Assembly (NCBI RefSeq): GCF_030463565.1
Contig: NC_134655.1
Location: forward strand, 5,034,372 to 5,098,371
Length of the DNA: 64,000 nt
Reading direction: 5' to 3'
Origin: Pelecanus crispus
Lineage: Eukaryota > Chordata > Aves > Pelecaniformes > Pelecanidae
Shown here: piece after piece, positions 22,771 to 33,610 of the stretch
Layout of the letters: every line of letters begins with the position of its first letter
How positions within the stretch are numbered: position 1 is the first letter of the stretch
The notes under the pieces: model-generated
Database searches by the model: none
What the model was told of the DNA's origin: nothing
The model's input: only the letters and a program-made list of their open reading frames with translations
Position numbers and translations under genes: made by a program

Positions 22771-25700
22771 CTGAGGGTGTGGAATTAAGGAAATCGCTCA
22801 TACATTCGGAAAAGAGAAAAAAAAGGGGAAAAGCAGGTTACACAGTTGGCCACACTTCATTTACTTGTAACAGTCAATACAGAAACCATTTAATGAAAGA
22901 GCTGACTTGGTGCAACGCCTTAACGCACAGGAACACTACTAACTGTTAATAACTGCAGCATTTATACCATTTACTTACAAACCTCCAAAAAGATAGTACA
23001 GAGAAACACGCTTTTCATTTTACTTACCAGCTACTCTCTTCTGATTTCAGTCAACCTGCCCATATCAGCTGTATCTGCCTATTTCAGGCATCCAGAACTT
23101 TCTGCAGCACTAAGATAGCTTAAATAGCAACTTGAGAAAACAAGTACTCCTGCCTTCATTTACTAAATCTAATGCTTCAGTTGACAGCTACCCTCATCAT
23201 TAAAATAGTTCTTAAGTAGAAAATATAAAAAAAAAAAATCCACACCCCTGGAAGTGGTATCCACACCCCTGGAGGTGGTTCATGGTAGTATAAAGAAATT
23301 AAAAAACAGTTAAGCAAGGCCTAAGCTAGCACTGAGCTTGCTGCAGCAGAGCTTGCGTGGCTGGGAGAACGCTGCGATGGGAGCTGAGGCGGGTGTGATT
23401 AGCAATAGCCCAAGCACAGTGTTTATACGCTCCAGAGAGGAAGGGAGAGCCGCTCTGCTTTGGAACTGCTCCTGGCCATCAATCCACAGCACCGATCCAC
23501 ACCTCCAACTCGCTTCCAGTCTCGGTTTGCCCCACCGCAGCCGGTTTCATGGGGCCCCAGTCACAAACGCAAGCTTTGCTACATCTAACGTGCCAAGCCC
23601 CAGCTCAACGCTGGAAACTCGATATCCCGTTTCACTGCTAGAAAAAGTTAAGTTCCTAGGGTGTTCCAGAATTTTAAGGGCAGCCAGTCTAAGATAAAAC
23701 CGTGTCAGGAAATGGGTCATTACCTGTATGTTAGCTTTCACATACACCTCTTCCCCCGCAAATAATAAAAAAAAAAGGATACTGACTTCTGTAGTGGTGA
23801 ACTGATCTCTAAGAAAATCCAGGTCTTCCTCTAGAAGATCAAGGTTTCTTGTGGCTGTTGACAAATTCTTCTCTAACAGAGCCTGAGCTTCATCAATATC
23901 ATATTCAAGCATCACATTGGCCTAAAAAAAGGAAGATGGATAAAAGCTTTTACTCTTGCATTGTAAGGAATGAGCCAGAGCAGGCTTATTTCAGGCTTTT
24001 GCTTGTAACTTATCACATTAACAAAAGGCTGTCCTGACAGGCCAAGGCAACAAGATTCAGGATGAGCAATGCCAGAATCCACTCGAGGCCTCCACCACTT
24101 CAGTAATAAACCCCTCCAGCGACTTAAAGTCCTTTTCCTATAGCTAAGCAACAAGGGATTTCTCTCCCTGTGGACTGCATTCAGCCTTTCAGGTATCAGT
24201 ACCTCATCGTCCCCATATTTGAAAAGCGAGAGACTTCACGTTTCTTAGCAGCACCTTTCAAGTGTCACACAGCTCTAGAAACAATTTTTGTTGCGTTCAA
24301 GATTAACTGTAGGATCTCTGTGTGGAACACTGACAAAGAGCCTCATGGCACTGGTTGCTCACAAGAAGTATTACAGAAGTATGAAAGTCCTATCCTATAC
24401 TGTGGTGGTTTTTAATCTACAAATCTTTATTTCAGTAAGAAGCTACCACACAAAGAGATAAAAGAGCAGTATCAAGCGAAGATGCACCAACGAAGCTCTG
24501 TCCCGTTAAAGAACTGTGCATTGAGCAGAGCCGCATACTGCTAACCAGCCACGATCCCAGGGAATGCTACACAGAGCGGCAAGAGTGAGATAAGCCGTTC
24601 TTTTAAAATGACTGGAAGGCATCGTTTCCCCAATAATAGTAATATGCATAGCCCAACATGCAGACTGTAAGCAACAAGGAGGACAAAGGCAGAAGGCCAA
24701 GAACACCTAAATATAATCAATTGCTTGTGGCATTTCATTATCGCTTCTCTGCATGAACTATCAATAGGATGAACTTTCTCTGATATTCCATTACAAAATA
24801 AACCTGGGATGCTCCATGAAAGTCAATGCTTGTGAATGCTGAATACAGTCTCCTAAAAGCAGCGGGTATCAGACAAATCTTCTCTTTTTATGACAGAAGT
24901 GGGAGAGGTTGGGAGCAACTGCCCAATCAGCTGCACGTCAACAATGTTTCTGTCCTAACCAAGTGGTTTTGCTTGGCAGCCAACACTGGGATTTGGGAAC
25001 ATCTGGGACTTAGAATCTGTCTCAAAACAAACATTAGGAGGTTATCTCCACATATAAGGAAGTCTCTGAATACAAAATATCTCAACCTGATATCACTTAA
25101 GTACTTAGAAATCTGTGTTTTGAGCTCTGATCCCACCGGTCCTTACCACCAATTCCACTCTAAATGCTGGCAGGTACCTGCGAGTAACAGAAATCCCATC
25201 TTTCCCTAAAAACATGCATGAAAAGGGAAAGTAAGATGCTAAGTACAAATAATGTAAAGAAGATGGGAAGCTACTTGCCAAACTAAGTTATTTTGCTGGG
25301 CACATTCCCATCCCAGGCAACGCTGGATGGTAATTCGAACCACAAAGTGATAAAAGCTATAAGGAAAACATTCATTAATATGCTTTTTGGAAAGAACAAT
25401 CCAACAAAATTACAATCCTCTGAAGTCTTACTGTTCAGGCACCACATAAAATCCAACATGAAACCTTTGCTAACGCGTTGAAAATTGTCTTGTTAGGTTT
25501 GCCCTGCTGACAGGACACAACTCCACTACGCACACCTGAACAGAACTCCGCCCATAGCCACTAGAAGGACACGAGACAGCAACGCGCGCTGTCTTTCATA
25601 AGCCTTTTATAAGTTATTTAAACAATTTCAGAGAAAGTTCCATTTTACTTACCCCCAACCACAAACAAACTTTATCTGTAGGAGGAACTGAAGCTTTGCA

Positions 25701-28700
25701 GTAGAGATTATCTGCCAATAAAAATCTGGTTTCCATTGGATTTGTGGAATCCTTAAGACAAATGATAAAACTTAAAATTGCTATTTTCACTGGAAAATTA
25801 TGTCAAAGACATAAAACGTACAGTAAAGAGCACACTTTTCTGCTTTTTACCATTGATACAGTATTAACTTTGGTGGAACTCTACATAATTTTACTTCAAC
25901 GCTAAAGTTAGAGCTCCAAGAATAAAGCATTTTAAAAAGATATATTTAAAAACAATATAGAAATCTCTATAAAGAATAGAGATGAAGTCAAAGCTTAGCT
26001 GCAATCTACGCGCTATTGAAAGTGAAGTTTGCATTACAAACATTAACTTTTTTTGAACTAGCTTTCAAAAAGTACTACATACCTTTAAAAACAATTCTGT
26101 TATTTATAAAGGCATATTAAGTGTGCTCTCCAAAACATTTCTTGCAATGTGTTCTGTTAGGGTGGAAAGGCAGTTAGCTTTTCTCATACTCATTAGATAT
26201 TCAAAATAGTTTACCTTTTTCTTCTGCATGTGTTTTAAAATTTCTAATGTCTGTTTAATTTCAGGAATCTGACTTTTTAGCCTGTGAATTAACAACAGTC
26301 ATAATTTATTATTTTACAGAGACACAAAGTTTCCTAAACAAGTGATCAGTTTCATTATACAATCCAGCCTCCATTTTAAAACCTGAAACTCTAACAGCTT
26401 TCCAGGCTTAGCAAATGCAGATTTGAAAGACATCAACGTAAAGGCATCTCAGCTACAGCTTCACCTGCCTCTTATACTGAGGCTCACTGGTTTTCTGAAG
26501 CAGAGCAATACATACAGCTTTCAAACTGGAACAAACACGTAGTAACAGATACCTCTTTGCTAAAATGGTCTGGTTTTATATTTCTGATCTCCCCGAAGAA
26601 GAGGGAAACCTCAGCAGAAATACAGATAAAAATCACTGTAGGTAAAACAAGACAAGCGTGTTCCTTCTGAGGTCCACAAACTACTCGAACAGTTTAGAGC
26701 GACAAGACTTGGCACTGTTAAAATGGAAGCTCTCTCCAGAGTTCAGGGCATCCCCCTCCTCCACAGCCCTCGCAGCAGCCCCGCAGAGCTGCTGGGACCC
26801 CCCGGGCCGCCCTCCTCTGCAGCCAGCGGAGACTGCCCAAGCAGGCCTCCAGGTGGGAATTACGAGGGGTATCTGTCCATGAAAGAAGTTTAATCTAAAT
26901 AAAATATTACTTGAAGCTTTGATTTTAGCCTTTAAAAATTTGCTTCTTGCCTAGCTTCAGATCAAGGCTGAAGCTACTGAAGAGAGACGAGATTACTAAA
27001 CCAGAAGTTACAGGCTTGATACAGTAGTCATTTGACAAAAACGTATTCTTATTTACACCAGGCTGACAAAATTAAGAGACTATAGCAGTACTTTGTGGCT
27101 TTAAAGGCTAAGGACCACTTCAGCAATACGGTAAATTCTTCTGCACGTAATTCTCGGGAAGAGGGAAGAAAAAAAGCTAGGCTTTCCTGAAAGTACTGCA
27201 AAGATTAGCTCTCCTAACATCAACTTTATACTTTTGGGGATATTTAAAAAAACTAGACAACTTAAAAAAAAAAAAAAAAAAAAGAACTGTGCTAAACATT
27301 TCCCAATTCTGCAAAAATTATGACTTACCTCCTTTTCTTTTGAGCAAGATTAAGTTCCAAAAATTTATACTTCTGATACTGCTCATCCAACTTCTTAAGA
27401 ACTACATCTGCTGTCTCATTTCCAGGCTGTTTCATAAAAGAATCTACATCTTCCTTTAAGGGGAGAAAGAAACCCTCAGTGTTAGAAGAGTTTTACAGAA
27501 ATCCTAGATAAAGTAATGCTATCATCTTACTGCAGCTAAGTCTAGAGAGGTTTTTATATGTAAACAAACTTATTTTTTTCTGCAGTGAAGTACAAAATAA
27601 TTTTGTTTCCTTTCTTAGTTAGCCACCTTTTTGCTCCCTGCCCACCCCCACCCCCCCTTTTTGGTTGGGAACTACAGAATAGGTGCAAGGATTATTTCAT
27701 AACCGTATTTGCTAGTACCTTGTTAGTGGTGCTTTCGGTCCCGGCCAATGTCAAATGACACCTAACAGGGATGGATATCCTCAGACTATGGCTAAACTTT
27801 GGTTTCCTATCTGTAAAGCAGGGATAATGCTTCTCTGTGGCTAATCGGATTACAAACTATTTAGGATAAGACTGATGAAGGAAAAGAATCACGGCCTGAT
27901 GAAGCACGTTGTGGCAGAGAAAGAGGCAAAGGGAGGAAAACTGTGGTACCTGCCTAGGCAGGCTTTACAGTGGTAAACAGCTTGTCTTCAAAAGCTCCTT
28001 CTGTAGCCAGCAGGAAGCCACAGAAAGCTCTAGAGAACAATTCCAGCCAGTCCTACCATCACCTGGAAAAGTAGCCAGAGAAGACAGGCCTGGGCAGGCA
28101 AGGACGCTGACCTCTGCAAGTGCCTCCTTCAGACTCCCAGGAAGCAGTTCAGCTGCCTGCGGGCAACGCTCGCAGCCTCGCGAAAGCCACGTCGGGCCAC
28201 AGATCAACCGCGCGTTTCTGACCGTGACAGCATTTACCTACGTATAATTCAAGATGACCACACTGTGCACTGTGGTAATTCTGTCTTTGTCTACATAGCT
28301 CTGTAAAGTCTGATGGAAGCCTACCACAGGCCTCTTCAGCTTCTCCTTTTCAACTAGGTGTTTCCATTCCAGTAGTTTCACATCAGAAGACTGTAATACG
28401 TTACTAAAGTAATATCAGACATATAGTTAGTTCCTCTCATTACGACTCCTAAGCTCTCTTGGCTAAAGAAACTTACTATGAAATTACTGAACCTGGTAAG
28501 AAGTCACCTGCTTTCCTTATCATTAAGGAAATTCGCAGCAGAAACACGAACTCCACAACCGACTTCAGCAGGCAGCATCATCTAGATGGTACACCAGAAC
28601 TCAACAGACTGCATTTCAGACTAAGTGCCTGAGGAATGCCTTCAGCTACCTACCGACGACAGAACGAGAAGCATTCCTGCCTCCTGATGAAGCCTGTAGA

Positions 28701-31700
28701 GAAGCTTTAACCAAAAAAACCCAAGGATTAGATCCAGGCAAGATTGTAGAAGTGAGGCTTGAGGATGTTCTGATGGAAGGTATTCTGCTCATGTAAATCA
28801 CCCAAGACAGAAAAAAAAAAAAGCAGGTGGGCAACAACTCACCCCACACGCTGCCCGGCACCCCACCTCTGCCTCAGCTAATGTCTGTTTGTACAGGCAG
28901 ACAAGACAGAACCCAAGTCCTCCTGAAACGAAGATGCCAAGAAATGAATCCAGGGCCCCTGTATACTGGTGATCTCCTCCCACTACATAATGCCCCAGTC
29001 CAAGACAGGCTCAGATTGACCACCCAGGTTTTCCAACTGCAACTTCCAAGTGCCGCTGGTTGGGCTTTGGGCCCATCTTACCCAACTGCAAGGCTGACAC
29101 GCGGTCACTTCTTTGAGCTTGAATAGAACAGCTTTGTAGCAGAGCTGGGCGTCATATTAAGATCCCTGCTTCATGGCGTGTCACGCAGCATCTGAACCTT
29201 ACAGGCTCTGCAAGGACCTGCCAAAACTCATCTCTATCTTTTTAAGAAAATTCACTGGCAAAACACCATTGTTGTATACCGTAAAGGTAACAGAGTCTTT
29301 GCAAACTTCAAGCCAAGCCACACGAACTCTCTGTGAAAGCCCTGAAATAGAGCAGGATAGCACATTCCCGTGCAGCCTTATGTTTGTCTTTCGAGCGATG
29401 ACCCAAACAAAGAGCTGCAGGCACTCGCTCCGCTTCTGCGGAGACCTATCACCACCTATGGGCATATACAGAGAACATGACAAGAGAGACACGTTTTCAG
29501 ATTTACATCCCCTGTCCTCTCACTCACACGCATGCTAAGGCAGGCAGAATAGGGAAGGCATTTTATTTGGAAACATCTGGACAACAGCTCAAAAGAAATC
29601 AGAGTTCAAAGTTCTGTTTGGAGCGGTTTTTGAACTCCAGTGAATCCTTGAGTTAGTGCTTAATGTCACTTGAAATCTGGAGAGGCACAAGAATCCACAG
29701 ACCAATGCCTAAGAAAAGGTATCCGCCATAAACTGCTTGAAGAGCCTTTACTGAATCAAGACACTTAAAGACAACATCTCTGAAGACAAGATTCACAGTA
29801 AGACTGCCCATGTAGCACGTGGTGGGGGGAACGTCAAGGAAGTGATCAGGAAGTCTTTATCTATACAATGTTTTTGAAACAGAAACCTATTTTCTGAAGA
29901 AAAAACCTCTAATAAAAACCAGCCTCAAGACACTAATATTTTCACTTTGTGGAGCAGAATACCATCAAAAACTTCTTAGCATATGCTTATGTTGAATAAA
30001 AATGTCTCTTAACATCTACATCCAATGCTCTAAGATCATCATCGAGGATCTCTTCTGCAGAGACATCTGTATTTGATTAGAGCACCTCTCAAAACTGAGA
30101 ATTAGGAAACATCAATGGGTTTTAGATCCAGACATCAGGTTATGAAGAACTGAACAGAAGCACCAAGCTGAGCTACAACCCCCAGAACTCTCCCAGGTCG
30201 CACGTGAGATACTTCAGACACAATGATCAAAAGGGAACAACGTGGAACCAAACATGAACTGCATCAACAACTACCAGCATGAACATGAGGGATGCGACAG
30301 ACACCCTCAACACGTTTGCTGAGGCCGGTTATCTCCTGCTCCCTGCCAGCGGGGCTGCCTCCACTGTAGAGTCAGCGCAGACCTCAAGTTCTCCTCTGTC
30401 ACGACAGTCAAGGTCTCGCAGGGCAGCTGAAGCCATGGCCCCTTCCTTTCGCTTGCGTCTACACCGGTCTCCCATAAGGGGGTGGAAGGAAGTCAGCCGC
30501 AGGCAGCAGCGGTTTTACATCCCAGTAAGATTTGCCAGACCCCAATAAGCATTAAAGAACCTTAAAGAACAAGTAGGATCTGGATGCACTGAAAGCAAGC
30601 ATACTGTACCCGTCTGTTCAGGACCTATGCCCTAGCAAGATACATAGGTAATACAAGCACTACACCTAGAAATACCAAAACGCAACTCGAATCAATTTAT
30701 TTCTATAAGAGCACTCATACCTGAGCAGTCCAAACAGCTCTGGTAAAGATATCAAGACAGATCTGAGATATATAGATTTTCAAAGTCCAAGAAAATCTCA
30801 GTAATAAAGCAGTGCAATAAACAGAGCACTCAGGGCAGACATCTGATGTTGTTTCAAGATGACACGAAGGCAGCCAGGTATAGCCAGTCTGATCAATGCT
30901 TATTGATCAAATGAACAAAAGTAGCGATCAGCACAGCACACCAAGAACTAGCTTATAGCAGAAAGCGAACAACGGATGATTTTGACATTACATCACTGTG
31001 TAAGTCAATGAACTCTTCTTTTCAACCAGTCAACAGAATTATTAAACACTTGGTAAATCAGTTTTTAAAAGTCGGATAAACAAGTGCAGCCTGTTTTCCG
31101 AAAGACATGCATTTGTTGGTTTCCGAGAAGTCAGGAAACCTAGCTGGACACTGCGGTCGCTTCAGAAGACTGATTCTACTCAACAGTCAAGAACTAGATT
31201 GTGAGAGGAAGATGCAAGGAAGGGTGCTAGGAGCGCGGTACGGCATTATCTGAGGTGAAACAGAAGCGATAACGTTGTGCTCTGCAGGAGGAACCACCGC
31301 AAGGAACCATGGCTTAGTACGTGGGGCAGGAGGGTTCGCTCATCACAGGCTCTTCGCTGGCACGCGAGTTGGCCAGTGAATTAACACGGTAACGCTTAAA
31401 ACGGGGATTTGAGTTTGCTGTAAGGGGTGTTAATACTCAAGAACGCCAAGACAGAATCCAAATAAAGCAGCTCCCCCGTGAAGATCCTCAGGACTAAGGC
31501 ACCCCCGCCGCCCCGGGGCACAGGACCCCGCCCGCTCTGGAGGGAAGAGAAGCGCTGCGGCCCGGGGCCGGCGCAGGGCGAGGCCGCAGCAGGGCGGCGG
31601 GCAGGGCAAACCCGTGGCGCTGGGGGAGGGCGGGCGGCCCGGGGGAGCGGCGGGGAGGGGAGGGGAGGCGAGGCCGCCGCAGCTCCCCCGCCTTGGCGGG

Positions 31701-32024
31701 GCCGGGCCGGCGGCTCCCGCCCAGCCCCACAGCCCGGCGGGGCGGGCTGCGAGGGGCAGCGCCGCCGCCCGCGCTCCCTCAGGCACCGCCCGCCCGCCAG
31801 GCCGCGGCCCCGCCGCAGGTGCCGCCTGGCAGGGGTCGGGCCCGGCTGCCGGAGCGCGGCCCCCCCTCCCTCCCCCACCCCCCCGCCGGGGCGGGGCGCG
31901 GCCCGGCCCGGCCGGCGGAGCCGCCGCTCACCACGAAGACCGCCTCGGGGATGCCGAGGGGGCCGCGCTTCTCGCCCGCCGCCGCCTCGCCGCACCCCGT
32001 CTCGCTGCTGGTGGCCGCCGCCAT
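22700..32024 (-). CDS. VBP1: VBP1, prefoldin subunit 3 (von Hippel-Lindau binding protein 1), six exons
   Basis: Complement of join 22700-22770, 23783-23921, 25653-25751, 26215-26281, 27329-27453 and 31932-32024. It encodes 197 aa, the length of human VBP1. The product is an alpha-type subunit of the hexameric prefoldin chaperone, which delivers nascent actin and tubulin to the CCT chaperonin; it also binds VHL. Recognisable blocks are GIPEAVFV (24-31), the first coiled-coil arm with KKLDEQYQKYKF, the IPEIKQTLEIL segment, the hairpin region ADNLYCKASVPPTDKVCLWL, the second arm LEYDIDEAQALLEKNLSTAT with LEEDLDFLRDQFTTTE, and the basic tail VYNWDVKRRN. All splice sites are canonical and all phases agree. 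It converges on RAB39B. Confidence 0.98.
22771..23782 (-). other. VBP1: VBP1 intron 5
   Basis: An ordinary intron of 1.0 kb. It contains the 21-bp tandem duplication at 23238-23279. No other feature is seen. Confidence 0.9.
23238..23279. repeat. 21-bp tandem duplication with CR1-like wording
   Basis: Two copies of a 21-mer beginning ATCCACACCCCTGGAAGTGG differ at one position and follow an A-rich run. The text resembles the CCATCCCTGGAGGTGTT motif near the CR1 ORF2 end, so this may be a duplicated scrap of a CR1 element. The scrap is too short to be sure. Confidence 0.6.
23783..23921 (-). CDS. VBP1: VBP1 coding exon 5
   Basis: It encodes residues 129-174 and one base of Asn175, forming the C-terminal coiled-coil arm of the prefoldin fold. 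It ends DQFTTTEV before the donor A|GTATCC, an acceptable but less common donor. Confidence 0.97.
23922..25652 (-). other. VBP1: VBP1 intron 4
   Basis: A 1.73-kb intron. I see no repeat, RNA gene or extra exon. Confidence 0.9.
25653..25751 (-). CDS. VBP1: VBP1 coding exon 4
   Basis: A phase 0-0 exon of 33 codons (96-128) encoding the beta-hairpin part: METRFLLADNLYCKASVPPT followed by DKVCLWLG. The donor is GGG|GTAAGT. Confidence 0.97.
25752..26214 (-). other. VBP1: VBP1 intron 3
   Basis: A 463-bp AT-rich intron without other features. Confidence 0.9.
26215..26281 (-). CDS. VBP1: VBP1 coding exon 3
   Basis: It encodes the last base of Arg73 and residues 74-95, LKSQIPEIKQTLEILKHMQK then KK. 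The acceptor is TTCACAG|G and the donor AAG|GTAAAC. Confidence 0.97.
26282..27328 (-). other. VBP1: VBP1 intron 2
   Basis: A 1.05-kb intron. It contains an uninterrupted A20 tract on the + strand (27264-27283), directly next to the end of exon 2. Confidence 0.9.
27329..27453 (-). CDS. VBP1: VBP1 coding exon 2
   Basis: It encodes residues 32-72 and two bases of Arg73, the first coiled-coil arm from EDVDSFMKQPGNETADVVLK to ELNLAQKKR. Confidence 0.97.
27454..31931 (-). other. VBP1: VBP1 intron 1
   Basis: A 4.5-kb intron. The end nearest exon 1 (about 31480-31931) lies in the CpG island. A modest GC-rich patch at about 30290-30545 has an open + strand frame without splice support. No other gene is recognised. 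Confidence 0.85.
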
Positions 32025-32420
32025 CTTGGGGAACCGACGGTGCGTGCGCGGCCTTCGCCGGGACGCCGGGGTCGTACGTCATCACGTCAGCGCCGAACGC
32101 GCCCCCGTCCATTGGCTGGCAGGCTGTGAGTGACGCGGTGCGGCAGGTGAGCGGGGTAGGCGGGGCGACGGCCGGCCCAGAGCGTCGCCCATTGGTGGGC
32201 TGGGGCGGGGGGCGGGACCGGCCCGGCTGCGGCCGCTCCGGCCGGGCCGGAGAGCGGCACGGGCGGGGGGAAGGCGGCGGGGCCGGGGCAGGCCAGGGCG
32301 GGCCGGGGGAAGGCGGCGGCGCGGCGCCTAAATCCGTCCCGCCGCGGGGGTGGCGAGAGCTTCCGAGCGCCGGGCCGGGCCCCAGCCGTGCCCCCGCCCG
32401 GGGCGGGAGCCCGGGAGGGA
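31480..32420 (-). promoter_or_regulatory. VBP1: VBP1 CpG-island promoter
   Basis: A dense CpG island surrounds exon 1. Upstream on the - strand lie two CRE half-sites (ACGTCA on + at 32076-32081 and 32084-32089) and two CCAAT boxes (ATTGG on + at 32111-32115 and 32191-32195) 80 bp apart. No TATA box is seen. Long open frames on both strands of this island (about 376 and 400 codons) come from the lack of AT-rich stop codons. Confidence 0.85.
31932..32024 (-). CDS. VBP1: VBP1 coding exon 1
   Basis: It encodes residues 1-31, a low-complexity Ala/Gly/Glu leader and then KRGPLGIPEAVFV. The start was chosen because it gives the human length of 197 aa and lies in CAAGATGGCGGC. That sequence is also a YY1-type element across the start codon, common in housekeeping genes. 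The donor is GTG|GTGAGC. Confidence 0.95.
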
Positions 32421-33610
32421 GGGGGGGGGTTGGGGGGGGTGTGTGTGGGGCGGTGTGGGGGTGGGGGTGTGTTTTAGTGTTACTTTTTCTAACCTCCACT
32501 TGTGCCTGCGGAGGGAGCGCTGCTGCTCCTAGACGCCCGCCTTTACCGCCGGTACCTTCCCCCATCCTAGCACGGCTCGTGTCAAGCAAGCAAAGCATGC
32601 ACGTATAATACAGACACCGGCAGAGAACAGGAGTAACTCATTTAGTGACTTATAATGAACATTTCTAAAGGATCAGCAGTAAAGCTCACCCTTTTACTAG
32701 GAACGGGGCCAGCTCGCGGAAGGCCCAAGCAGGACGGTGCCGCCGCTGCCGCCCAGGGCTCTGTGAGCGAGGGGAAGCTTTCGGCTGGCCGTGACACAGC
32801 AAGAATTAGCTATTAAATAGTTCAAGCTCCGAACTGGCAACCACTCTCTACAGCAAAACGAAACAAAAAAGCAGCTATTAAATACAGTTCTTCAAGGCTT
32901 CCCATTTAGAAATAAGAAACATCTGCCCAAGACAGACCTTGCGAGCATGTCTCTTCCCGGCCCTTAGTGCTCCTCTGAAACGGTGACCTGGTTGGGGAAT
33001 TAATCTAACTTCAGGCGTGCTAAACCAAAACTAACGCGCCTTCCCAAAAGCCACCCGCAGTCAGCAGCAGACTCAGGAACAGCTCCAAGCAATAACCACT
33101 CCGCAATTCAATGTTTTCATGCTGCTGACTTCTGATCTTAAGACTTCTTACATGGTAACACACAGCTCTATGAGAACAACCCTTACGCTTCCCACACTAT
33201 AGGGACCCTACGGGTACAAAATTATGAGAAAGCCAAATATTGAACTTCATGTTGGGCAAGGCCTATTTCCCACCCGGATGCAGTGAGACACCTCAGGAGA
33301 GAACCAGGAGCCACCCCCATGCGACACAAACAGCCACGCGTCTTCCCCTCCACCGCCCCGCAATCAAGCCCGATGATCCGGCACAGGAATAACCACTCAC
33401 TACTTCCCAAAGGAAAACTTGTCAACTGCTCAAGTTAAGCTACACTGGTAGTTTGAGTAAGGCATAATACTACTTTAAGCGTAGTACTACTAAAGTACTA
33501 CTTTAAACATAGAAGAGTAAGAAACTAATCAAGCACCCGAACTCAGCTGTTGCTGTTAGCATTATAGAAAGCCTTAAGCCTGAGAACACATTAAAGAATG
33601 ATCACATCCA
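32421..33610. other. Intergenic space between VBP1 and the CALM-like gene
   Basis: About 1.2 kb between the VBP1 promoter and the 3' end of the next - strand gene. It begins with a G-rich run (about 32415-32475) and is otherwise plain. Short direct repeats of AGTACTACTTTAA are seen at about 33465-33510. Confidence 0.6.

Noticed and set aside
31396-32608. Open frames of about 400 and 376 codons on opposite strands of the VBP1 CpG island
   Set aside because: Low-complexity Pro/Arg/Gly/Ala sequence on both strands, caused by the absence of stop codons in CpG-rich DNA. Only the 93-nt VBP1 exon 1 is supported.
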